Assembly: GCA_944319875.1 (NCBI GenBank) | Contig: CALUFR010000087.1 | Span: 1-34,587 of the forward strand | Length of the DNA: 34,587 bases | DNA from: an uncultured Bacteroides sp. | Lineage (GTDB): Bacteria > Bacteroidota > Bacteroidia > Bacteroidales > Bacteroidaceae | Direction of reading: 5' to 3' | Part shown: positions 27,407 through 34,587 of the stretch, in pieces | Position numbering within the stretch: the stretch's first letter is position 1 | Layout: every line of letters starts with the position of its first letter | Made by a program: the position numbers and the translations under genes | Notes under the pieces: model-generated | The model's database searches: none | The model's input: the letters and a program-made list of their open reading frames with translations, nothing else | Told to the model about the DNA's origin: nothing

Positions 27407-28801
27407 TTATTTTTCCTCTACATAATACACGCTAAAATTACGGATTTGCGGCGTCGCGTCGCACTCTTCCACCACGAGGCGGAAAGCCGTAGCCTCTACC
27501 GGGGCGAAAGCCTCGATGCGCTTGTGCCCCACCGACGTGCCTTGCGCCACGGTGGTCCACTTGCCGCCCGTCCTGGCCTCAATGCGGTAAGCGCGTATGC
27601 GCTCGCCCTGGCGGATGTCTTCTTGCAGGATGTAATAGTTCGCCGTCCGCTTGCCGTCCGGTTTCAGCGTCAGCTTCTTGCCTTCGCCGGACACCTGCGC
27701 CAACGGAGTGCCGAAGCGCCGCTTTATCTCGTCGCCCCACTCCTTCAGCCGACGCACGTCGCCTTCGGGTATCAGGCCTTCCGGATTGGGCGTCAGGCCC
27801 ACAATCAGCGTGGCGTTGCGGCCCACCGACTTCTCATACATCTCCATCAGGTTGGCCAAGGGATATACCGCCCGCTCGTCGTCACCCGGCTCCCAGAACC
27901 ATTCGTGGCGGCCGTTATAACCCCGCAAAGGCGTATCGGCCATCGCCGGCACCCAATAAGCGCCGTCGGCATCGCCGTGCTTCAACAACTCGTTATGGTC
28001 GCGCACGCCGTCCGTGGCATTGCTATGACTATACGGATAAGGGAAGGTGGACCAACAAGGGTAACCCACCGTACCGGTTTCCGAACCTCCCCAGCGGAAG
28101 TCCGCCCGATTGACGTTGTGATAGAACAGGCAATCGGGTTGATACTTGCTGACAATCGGTTCCACATCGGGACCCAATCCTTTCGGATCGTCCGCCCCAC
28201 CGTCAAACCATATCATGAACAGGTCTCCGTAACGGGTACAAAGCTCCTCTACCATCTTCTCGCACAACCGCTTGTACCACGCCTGGCGGTTGCGGGCAAA
28301 CTCGCCTCCGCCTTCCGCCCGGAAGTTGTGGATGCCCAGCAGGGAGTTCCAGCGGATACCCACGTAGATGCCCGGCTGGATGCCATACTTGCGGCAGGAA
28401 GTCACAAAGTCACGGACGATGTCGCCCCGCCCGTCACGCCACTTCACCGCCTTCAGGCAATAAGGATTGGCGTCGCTCTGCCACAAGCCGAAGCCCGTCT
28501 CGTGCGTGGCGGTCAGCACGGCAAACTTAGCTCCCGCCTCCTTGGCCGCCCGGATCCATTGGTCCGTGTCCAGGTTCGTGGGATTGAAGATGTTGTAATC
28601 CTCTATCGGGTTAATACGGTTGTTTCCCTGCCCGTACACCAACCCGTCGAACACGTGCAGGTCGTAGTGAAACACCACGCCTATCTCCGCCTCGTGCCAC
28701 TTCAGCTGGTGCGGAGCGGGTACGGGCAACTTCTTCTCCTGTGCGCCTCCCTGCAAAAACAAGGTCAGGCTCAATACGCACAACAATAATTTCTTTACCA
28801 T
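27407..28801 (-). CDS. GH29 alpha-L-fucosidase with C-terminal sugar-binding-like domain
   Basis: Retaining enzyme that removes alpha-linked L-fucose. ATG at 28801 begins a signal peptide (MVKKLLLCVLSLTLF to GGAQ), giving 464 residues; the frame extends nine codons further. GH29 barrel features: KWHEAEIGVVFHYDLH, KFAVLTATHETGFGLW, GDIVRDFVTSCRKYGI, and LFMIWFDGG with nucleophile Asp200. The usual His-His pair of the family reads His100-Glu101 here. Residues about 355-464 look like a discoidin-type beta-sandwich (YRIEARTGGKWTTVAQG, AFRLVVEE). Between susD and the sulfatase in the same direction; a hairpin and -7-like site precede it. Confidence 0.9.
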   Translation of the reverse strand: MVKKLLLCVLSLTLFLQGGAQEKKLPVPAPHQLKWHEAEIGVVFHYDLHVFDGLVYGQGNNRINPIEDYNIFNPTNLDTDQWIRAAKEAGAKFAVLTATHETGFGLWQSDANPYCLKAVKWRDGRGDIVRDFVTSCRKYGIQPGIYVGIRWNSLLGIHNFRAEGGGEFARNRQAWYKRLCEKMVEELCTRYGDLFMIWFDGGADDPKGLGPDVEPIVSKYQPDCLFYHNVNRADFRWGGSETGTVGYPCWSTFPYPYSHSNATDGVRDHNELLKHGDADGAYWVPAMADTPLRGYNGRHEWFWEPGDDERAVYPLANLMEMYEKSVGRNATLIVGLTPNPEGLIPEGDVRRLKEWGDEIKRRFGTPLAQVSGEGKKLTLKPDGKRTANYYILQEDIRQGERIRAYRIEARTGGKWTTVAQGTSVGHKRIEAFAPVEATAFRLVVEECDATPQIRNFSVYYVEEK

Positions 28802-28836
28802 AGACGATACGATATCAAAATCAAACAATACGAAAC

Positions 28837-28884
28837 AAAGTGTGCCAAAGATAGGAAAAATATCCCTTTACTCTGGCACACTTT
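28837..28884 (-). promoter_or_regulatory. Intra-operon hairpin with embedded -7-like element
   Basis: AAAGTGTGCCA (28837-28847) and TGGCACACTTT (28874-28884) form a perfect 11-bp stem between susD and the GH29 gene. Within, the minus strand reads TATCTTTG (28846-28853), an exact TAnnTTTG. It may partly stop susCD transcripts, stabilise their 3' end, or give the enzyme genes a separate promoter. Confidence 0.5.
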
Positions 28885-28919
28885 TACCTATTGAAAACGC
28901 TTAACCGATATTTTTGGCT

Positions 28920-30854
28920 TTATTGCAGTGCATAAGCACCAGCCTCAACCGGCCAACCCGGGTTCTGATATACTACCGACGTAGAAACGTCACCGCCTTC
29001 AACCGGCGTAGACATACGGAATACGTCAAACGACAACGGAGAAAGATAATTTGCCTCCTCGAAGCAATATCCACCGGCCTCTAAAACGATCTGGTTTTTG
29101 CCTTGCGGGCGCAGGTATTTGCTGGTAGCGGCATCGTTGGGAGCTTCATACGTTTGTCGCGTGTCAGCCATAGCGGCTTGGAACTCCGTATGGAACTCGT
29201 CCCAGTAGTTTATGCCTTCCTGCCAATAATTCTGCATCATATCCAAAGCGCGCCAACGCTTCAAGTCGGCCAGACGCATACCGTCCGCGATAAACTCACT
29301 ACGGCGTTCGCGGCGGATGTTGTACAAAGTTGCGTCCACCAGTTGCGTGCCCGAATAACGCGCCAAGTCGATTTCCTTGGTCAGGTCAGTATTGGCGATA
29401 GTTTTCTGATAATCGGTATCAACCCCTGCACGGCTGCGCAATTCCTTCCAGTAGGCATCGCAAGTAGCGTCCAGGCTGTTGTTCTTCACATAGTAAGCCT
29501 CGATGTAGTTCAGGTAGGCTTCAGCCGCACGGAAGATGGGCAAAGCCAACGGTGACGAACTGTTTATTGCGATGTTGTTGTCCTGCCAACCCTTGCGAGG
29601 TATGTAGCCGGTACTTGTCACCTGCTGTCCGCCGCCTGACGTTATCAAGCCGGGGAACTGGAAATAAGCGTCACCCATAATCTTGTCACCGGGTTTTGCC
29701 ACGGAAGTAGTCAAACGCTCGTCACGGTCAGTCATCACATCGGTCAGGCTGACATCTCCGGCATAACCGCTACCTGCGGCATAGATAGGCAAACCGTTTT
29801 TCATCAGGAAGCTATTTACCAAAGAACGGGTGAAGCCTACTGAGTTACCTCCCAGGAAATTATACACCTGGCCACTCAATCCTTCAATCGCCGTATATCC
29901 GTGCGTACAGCCTACTACCTGATTCATCACTTTTGCATCCTCGCTATACATACGCCACAACAGAACCTCGCTACGTGCGCCGGACAAGTTGTCTTGATTG
30001 TAGAGACTGGCATAGTCACCTACCAGAGTAGCCGCGTCACCGACTTCCTTTGCCGCGTCAATCGCTTCTTGCAAGAAGAAATCGCTTTCGGCCGCCATGT
30101 CAGAAGTGGTCAGCGCACTCGGATCGCCCGGCCATCCCGGACCACCGGGAACGAAAGCGGTATTGGCATGATAGCGTTCCCACGTACCTTCATAAAGGGC
30201 CACGCGCGACTTGAACAACAAAGCGCATTCACGGTTCAGACGCTGAGCGGGAGCACTGCTTTGAGGTTTCAGACGACTGATGGCCTCATCCAAATCAGAC
30301 AAGATGAAACGTGCCACCGCATTACGAGGCTGACGACGGTTGGCTTCCACGTTGGCCGCATAATCACCATCGGTCAATACTTCCGTCACGATGGGAAAAT
30401 CGCCATAGCTCTTCAAGAAGTTAAAATAAAGATAAGCGCGGAAGAAGTACATCTCACCGATATACTGCTGGACGTTGCTGTTATCTTCCAAAGAGCCGTT
30501 CTCCAAATTCTCGTGCACACGAGTCAGAAACAGATTACAGTTACGGATAGAGGAGAAGCTGCTATAACTGCCGGAGGCAGGCACCTGTACGCGCTGAGGC
30601 AGGAAATTGTTATTCTGCCCTGTGCCACTCATGTCATCGCTGTTCGTGTCGGTTGTAAAATAGCCGAACGATCCGGTTCCCGTATGATCCGGGAAAAGGG
30701 AATACATGTTGTTGCAATATGGCTCCAGGTGGTTCTCCGCCGTAAAGAAATTCTCATCCACGTTGTCCGAAATAGGAGCCTTGTCCAAGAAATCGGAGCA
30801 AGAAGTTCCTGCCAGCATCGCGGCAGAAAAGAATAATATGTATTTCAGTTTCAT
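28920..30854 (-). CDS. SusD/RagB-family outer-membrane glycan-binding lipoprotein
   Basis: Surface lipoprotein that caps the SusC channel and binds the glycan. ATG at 30854 (MKLKYILFFSAAML) is preferred to one four codons upstream. Lipobox AGTSC with Cys19, followed by SDFLDKAP, typical of SusD; 644 residues. Visible family features: ENHLEPYCNNMYSLF, GEMYFFRAYLYFNFLKSYGDFP, RRERRSEFIADGMRLADLKRW near the C-terminal half. 25 bp after the susC stop, so the pair is co-transcribed. Specificity cannot be predicted. Confidence 0.95.
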   Translation of the reverse strand: MKLKYILFFSAAMLAGTSCSDFLDKAPISDNVDENFFTAENHLEPYCNNMYSLFPDHTGTGSFGYFTTDTNSDDMSGTGQNNNFLPQRVQVPASGSYSSFSSIRNCNLFLTRVHENLENGSLEDNSNVQQYIGEMYFFRAYLYFNFLKSYGDFPIVTEVLTDGDYAANVEANRRQPRNAVARFILSDLDEAISRLKPQSSAPAQRLNRECALLFKSRVALYEGTWERYHANTAFVPGGPGWPGDPSALTTSDMAAESDFFLQEAIDAAKEVGDAATLVGDYASLYNQDNLSGARSEVLLWRMYSEDAKVMNQVVGCTHGYTAIEGLSGQVYNFLGGNSVGFTRSLVNSFLMKNGLPIYAAGSGYAGDVSLTDVMTDRDERLTTSVAKPGDKIMGDAYFQFPGLITSGGGQQVTSTGYIPRKGWQDNNIAINSSSPLALPIFRAAEAYLNYIEAYYVKNNSLDATCDAYWKELRSRAGVDTDYQKTIANTDLTKEIDLARYSGTQLVDATLYNIRRERRSEFIADGMRLADLKRWRALDMMQNYWQEGINYWDEFHTEFQAAMADTRQTYEAPNDAATSKYLRPQGKNQIVLEAGGYCFEEANYLSPLSFDVFRMSTPVEGGDVSTSVVYQNPGWPVEAGAYALQ

Positions 30855-30879
30855 AATATAATTCATTTATAGGAGTTGA

Positions 30880-33800
30880 TTATAAGGTTATGTTCACACC
30901 ACAAGAGAGCGTACGGCTCAACGGATAAGTCATACCGTTCTGATACAAAGCTTCGGGGTCGAAGTTCTTGCTGATGGAAGAACCTGTCCACAGGTTATCA
31001 CCCGAGAAGAACAGTCTGACGCGCTCCAATCCGGCTTTGTTGGTCCAAGACTTGGGCAACGTATAACCAATCTGCAAGTTCTTCAGACGGATGTAGGCCG
31101 CATTCTGCAAGAAGCCGGACTGTACCTGACGGTTCTGGTTCGAATCCCAGATAGGACGCGGATAGTAAGCGCTCGTGTTTGCGCCCAAGGGGTCGCCTTC
31201 GGGACGGAAGAAGTTCCAATGCTCTTCATAACCGGTAGAACTCCAGGCATTACCGGCAACACCCCAGAAGATCATGCCGTCTACCCAATAATCACGTTTG
31301 GCCACGCCTTGGAAGAATACGCTCAAGTCAAAGCCTCTCCATTCAGCGCCCAAATTCAAACCGAAGCGGAAGCGGGGCGTAGTGTTACCGATAACCTTGC
31401 GGTCGCCCGGATTTTCTAACGTGTTCTCGCCATTCGTGATTTTGCCATCGCCATCCAGGTCAGCATACATCATGTCGCCGGCCTTCCAACCGGAAGGCGC
31501 CAGGCTGATACCCGGTATCGTGTTCTGATCCACGTTTGCCAGATGAGCGGCCATTTCTTCATCCGTCTTGGCCATGCCTACTGTTTCATATCCCCATATC
31601 TCGTTCAAGTCCTGACCTACATAATAGGTAGAGAGTGAATTGCTGGCATTGGGATATGCCGTAATCTTGGTACGTGAGTCAGACAGGTTGAAAGCCACGT
31701 TGTAGGAGAAATCACCTACACGATCCTGCCAGTTCAACTGAAGTTCCCAACCTTTCGTGCGCAAAGCCGTATTGTTGCGATTGGGAGCGGAAGCTCCTAC
31801 GATGGGCGAGATTTCCTGTGCGGGACCTACCATGTCTTCCGTGTCACGGATGAAGTAGTTGAAGTAACCGCTCAGACGATTGTCGAACGCTCCGAAATCC
31901 ACACCATAGTTATAACTGTACACGCGTTCCCACGTCAGCAAGGAGCTGACCAAACCCGGTGCACCCGCAATATTAGACTTGTTGGCGGCATCAAACAACC
32001 AGCGTCCGCCGGCATCCGGAGTACCTACCGTAATGTTCTGAATAGCGTAAGTGGGATAATAGGAGTTGGTGTTCTGGTTACCCAGGCTACCGTAAGAGAA
32101 GCGGGGCTTCAACAGGTTCACCCATTTGCTCAACGGCTCCCAGAAAGATTCGCGGGCGATGTTCCAACCAACGGATACAGACGGGAAGGTAGCCCAACGC
32201 TGGTCACCACGGAAACGGGAAGAACCGTCACGACGGATGTTGAACTCGAAGAGGTAGCGTCCGGCATAGTCATAGTTCAGACGTCCGAAATAACCCAGTG
32301 AAGACCACTCGCCCCGGTAACCGTAGTTACTCTGCGTGCCGGTAGAAGTATTGATGTCCGGATTTTGGTCATTCATCACGTCGGCGCGTTTTGCCCATAC
32401 ATTATTATAACGGTAGCTTTCGCTGTTCATACCGACCATCACCTTCAGGTTGTGGTCTTCCAGGAAGTTCAGCGAGTAGTCCGCATAAGCGGAAGAAGTA
32501 ATCATCGTCTCACGCTGCTGTTCGCTGTAAGCCCAAGTCTTGCCGGCGGCCAAGTCCGGGTCACCGCCCAACCACTGTTCGGGCACGGGATTATTCTCCT
32601 TGTCATACAAGAACACCTTAGCCACGTTGTAAACATGTTCATAGCTGCCTGTACGCAAAGCCAGGTCACCATGGATAGTCAATCCCTTGACCGGAGTCAA
32701 GATCAAGCTACCTTGTGTAAAGTAAGTATCGTCCTGCGTATTGGAACGTCCGCCGGAAGTGAGCTGCATCAATTTAGGGTTACGGGTGTAGTGTCCGTTG
32801 TTGTCATACAGCGGCATGTTGGGGTGCAGCTTGGTCGTTTCAGCGAAGAAACGGTCGCCATACATCTTCAGGAAAGTAGGCATCCCGATGTCCTCACGGA
32901 TGAAACGGCTGTTGAACTCCAGACGCATCCACTTTGTGATTTCCGCACTGATGCGTGCGCTGGCGTTGTAACGTTTCTTGTTGTCGTCCGCATAATTCAT
33001 CTGTCCGTCCTGGCTCATAAACGAACCGGAAACGTAATACTGAATCTTGTCGTTACCTCCGGACACGCTCAGGTTATGTTCATGTCCGAAAGCCGTCTTG
33101 TCAATAAAGTTACGCGGCCAGTTCTGGTTGTCATTGGAGTTCTGGTTGAAAGCGAAACAGTTGCCAGCCTGCGAAAGCGAGGGATCTGCCGTAGTCGTAA
33201 TCTCTCCGTTCATGTACTGCTGGATGCGATCCATCGTAATGTCCGAGAAGAAATGGGCTTCACCCGATCCTTTGTTGTCAATGGCACGGTTGAAGTACTG
33301 GGCAAAGGTATAAGCGTCCAGCATGTCCGGGATATTGGTGGGACGAGACCAACGGAGGTTGTTGGAATAAGAGATATTCGTCTTGCCCTGCTTGCCTTTC
33401 TTGGTCGTCACCAAGATGACACCGAACGGCGCACGCGAACCGTAGATGGCGGCCGAAGCGGCATCCATCAAGACGGAGATGTTGTCAATGTCTTGCGGGT
33501 TCAGCTGGTTGATATCACCTGCCACACCGTCAATCAAGACCAGCGGAGAAGCGCTTGACCCGGTGCCCAAGTTACCGGTACCACGGATGTTGAGCGAAGG
33601 GTTGGCGTCCAGCTTACCACCGGCGTTTGGCACGCTGACATTAAGTCCCGGCACGACGCCTTGCAAAGCCTGACCCACCGAAGTTACCGGACGGGCTTCC
33701 AGTTTCTTATTGTCCACCGTGGCCACGGCACCGGTCAGGTTGACCTTCTTCTGCGTACCGAAACCTACTACAACCACCTCGTCGAGCATCTGGTTGTCCT

Positions 33801-34086
33801 CTTCCAGCGTAATCATATAAGATGTCTGTGAAGAATTGATTTTGACTTCTACATCTTTATAACCGATGTAAGAAACCGACAAGAATGCATCAGCCGGCAC
33901 ATCCTTCAGGTTAAAATTACCGTCAATGTTAGTAATCACACCGTTGGAAGTGCCTTTGACAAGCACACTGGCACCAATGATTGGTTCACCCTGCCTGTCT
34001 GAAACTTTACCTGTAATACTGAGATGCTGGGCATAGATAAGAAAACAGCTGCACAGCATCAAAAAGAAAATAAAAGTTCTTTTCAT
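30880..34086 (-). CDS. SusC/RagA-family TonB-dependent outer-membrane transporter
   Basis: Imports oligosaccharides with its SusD partner, powered by TonB. 1068 residues. Signal peptide (1-19), then directly a carboxypeptidase-regulatory-like beta domain (about 22-95, SITGKVSDRQGEPIIGASV), a TonB box region DEVVVVGFG (102-110), plug (about 115-230, GQALQGVVPGLNV and VLIDGVAGDI) and a 22-strand-type barrel ending in an aromatic/hydrophobic strand. There is no STN domain, so it does not signal through an anti-sigma partner in the usual way; control is more likely by a two-component or other regulator outside the window. First gene of susC-susD-GH29-sulfatase. Confidence 0.96.
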   Translation of the reverse strand: MKRTFIFFLMLCSCFLIYAQHLSITGKVSDRQGEPIIGASVLVKGTSNGVITNIDGNFNLKDVPADAFLSVSYIGYKDVEVKINSSQTSYMITLEEDNQMLDEVVVVGFGTQKKVNLTGAVATVDNKKLEARPVTSVGQALQGVVPGLNVSVPNAGGKLDANPSLNIRGTGNLGTGSSASPLVLIDGVAGDINQLNPQDIDNISVLMDAASAAIYGSRAPFGVILVTTKKGKQGKTNISYSNNLRWSRPTNIPDMLDAYTFAQYFNRAIDNKGSGEAHFFSDITMDRIQQYMNGEITTTADPSLSQAGNCFAFNQNSNDNQNWPRNFIDKTAFGHEHNLSVSGGNDKIQYYVSGSFMSQDGQMNYADDNKKRYNASARISAEITKWMRLEFNSRFIREDIGMPTFLKMYGDRFFAETTKLHPNMPLYDNNGHYTRNPKLMQLTSGGRSNTQDDTYFTQGSLILTPVKGLTIHGDLALRTGSYEHVYNVAKVFLYDKENNPVPEQWLGGDPDLAAGKTWAYSEQQRETMITSSAYADYSLNFLEDHNLKVMVGMNSESYRYNNVWAKRADVMNDQNPDINTSTGTQSNYGYRGEWSSLGYFGRLNYDYAGRYLFEFNIRRDGSSRFRGDQRWATFPSVSVGWNIARESFWEPLSKWVNLLKPRFSYGSLGNQNTNSYYPTYAIQNITVGTPDAGGRWLFDAANKSNIAGAPGLVSSLLTWERVYSYNYGVDFGAFDNRLSGYFNYFIRDTEDMVGPAQEISPIVGASAPNRNNTALRTKGWELQLNWQDRVGDFSYNVAFNLSDSRTKITAYPNASNSLSTYYVGQDLNEIWGYETVGMAKTDEEMAAHLANVDQNTIPGISLAPSGWKAGDMMYADLDGDGKITNGENTLENPGDRKVIGNTTPRFRFGLNLGAEWRGFDLSVFFQGVAKRDYWVDGMIFWGVAGNAWSSTGYEEHWNFFRPEGDPLGANTSAYYPRPIWDSNQNRQVQSGFLQNAAYIRLKNLQIGYTLPKSWTNKAGLERVRLFFSGDNLWTGSSISKNFDPEALYQNGMTYPLSRTLSCGVNITL

Positions 34087-34130
34087 GTTTTTCTTTTTTA
34101 TGGTTAGACACTGAGGTTATTTGATATGTG

Positions 34131-34138
34131 CAAACATA
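34131..34138 (-). promoter_or_regulatory. -7 element of the susC operon
   Basis: Minus-strand TATGTTTG, exact TAnnTTTG, 44 bases before the susC ATG. No good -33, as expected for an activator-dependent PUL promoter. Confidence 0.6.
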
Positions 34139-34284
34139 GCGTTTTCGCCTCAATACAGGCATGCACGGACGTTTCATTCCACATACACGTTTAATACAAA
34201 CCCTTGTTTTCAGGCATTTTTCTAACTTCCGCTACGATGTACAATGCCTGCCTTACCTTATTTTTCAGCTGTTTCAGATAGTGC

Positions 34285-34536
34285 CTGCATTCTGACTCTA
34301 AAACATCTGCATCCTGCTTTTAAGTTGTATGCAATCTGTCTTTAAGTTGCATGCGATTGAAACGACACGTGCCGTTACCCCCTCACGACACGTGCCGTCA
34401 GGGTGTGACGAAGCACGGTGTCACAACCTAAGGAAGCACGGCCTTTGTTTGTACTCCTCAAGTGCCACTTGAGCGTCGTAAAGTGCCACTTGAGAGACGT
34501 AAAGTGCCACTTGAGAGACGTAAACAGCCACTTGAG
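34285..34536. repeat. Chain of unrelated short direct repeats with 21-23 bp spacing
   Basis: This fills most of the gene-free stretch 34087-34587. CTGCAT at 34285 and 34307 (22 bp apart). TAAGTTG-[TC]-ATGC at 34321 and 34343 (22). CGACACGTGCCGT at 34363 and 34386 (23). GAAGCACGG at 34410 and 34433 (23). Then [AC]AAGTGCCACTTGAG-type units at 34459, 34480, 34501 and a weaker one at 34522 (21 each), with palindromic core AAGTGCCACTT. A separate 8-bp inverted repeat CAGGCATT/AATGCCTG lies at 34211-34218 and 34243-34250. Function unknown. Confidence 0.75.
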
Positions 34537-34558
34537 GATGTGAAAGAAGCTGTTTCAT
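34421..34558 (-). CDS. Doubtful 45-residue repeat peptide
   Basis: A minus-strand frame starting MKQLLSHPQVAVYV and ending RPCFLRL, with three to four seven-residue repeats (QVALYVS) read from the 21-bp DNA repeat. An AGGAGG lies directly before the ATG. Because a 21-bp repeat leaves all frames open, and neighbouring arrays have 22-23 bp periods, this is more likely a by-product of the DNA repeat than a gene. Confidence 0.15.
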   Translation of the reverse strand: MKQLLSHPQVAVYVSQVALYVSQVALYDAQVALEEYKQRPCFLRL

Positions 34559-34587
34559 CCTCCTCTATAATCCTTTTCTCCGAAACA

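Noticed and set aside
25914..27425. 503-codon + strand frame opposite the sulfatase, and similar long frames opposite pepT, purF-like, fucosidase and fba genes
   Set aside because: All are antisense shadows of genes with clear family motifs.
22487..34086. nagA operon as part of the susC PUL
   Set aside because: Opposite strands, convergent, with a strong terminator between; only a functional link is suggested.
30880..34086. ECF-sigma/anti-sigma control of this SusC
   Set aside because: The protein has no N-terminal STN domain, and no sigma or anti-sigma gene is in the window.
34459..34536. CRISPR-like array
   Set aside because: Units are contiguous at 21 bp with near-identical spacers of 6-10 bases; no unique 30-bp spacers and no cas genes.
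34432..34587. + strand frame giving KVPLERR heptad repeats
   Set aside because: No good start or ribosome site; a 21-bp repeat keeps every frame open, and the adjacent arrays have non-codon periods.

Overview
The window looks like a chromosomal segment of a gut Bacteroides or close relative. Evidence: a SusC/SusD pair with a GH29 fucosidase and a serine-type sulfatase, GH13 and GH97 enzymes of the starch-utilisation (SusA/SusB) type, type B ribosomal protein L31, and repeated matches to the Bacteroidetes promoter -7 element TAnnTTTG. No rRNA, tRNA, transposase, phage gene or CRISPR array was seen.

Layout. (1) 2-1777: 3' part of a SusA-like GH13 amylase gene running in from the left. (2) 1795-12863: one eight-gene + strand transcription unit with its own promoter and terminator. 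It encodes an MltC-like lytic transglycosylase, a cytoplasmic zinc-ribbon protein with a gingipain-like (C25, clan CD) cysteine-peptidase domain, an SPFH protein with a zinc ribbon at each end, a small Lys-tailed protein, a zinc-ribbon/transmembrane/Sel1 protein, a CsgG-like protein with a FlgT-C-like end, a second exported protein with a CsgG/DUF6175 flavour, an LPP20-domain exported protein and an LPP20-like lipoprotein (nine genes if the transglycosylase is counted). Its parts are predicted to sit in cytoplasm, inner membrane, periplasm and outer membrane. I do not know a described system with this composition, and it is the best candidate here for something new. (3) 12886-19526: mostly housekeeping genes: fba, a secreted EEP-family hydrolase, rpmE (type B), pepT-gcvT, and a PurF-like protein lacking the glutaminase nucleophile cysteine. 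(4) 19527-20081: non-coding, with a ~150 bp imperfect palindromic element followed by six copies of a 22-23 bp TTTCAG/CTGAAA repeat. (5) 20082-25690: a SusB-like GH97 gene divergent from a nagA operon, with a perfect LacI-type palindrome between them. The second nag gene fuses a degenerate NagB-like domain to a PIG-L deacetylase. (6) 25836-34086: a compact minus-strand polysaccharide-utilisation locus in the order susC, susD, GH29 fucosidase, S1 sulfatase, suited to a sulfated, fucosylated glycan such as mucin. (7) 34087-34587: the susC promoter followed by several unrelated short direct repeats, all spaced 21-23 bp.

Together the window combines alpha-glucan digestion, amino-sugar and fucosylated/sulfated host-glycan use, core metabolism, and one large envelope-related operon of unknown function. 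All family assignments come from reading the sequence; no database search was run.
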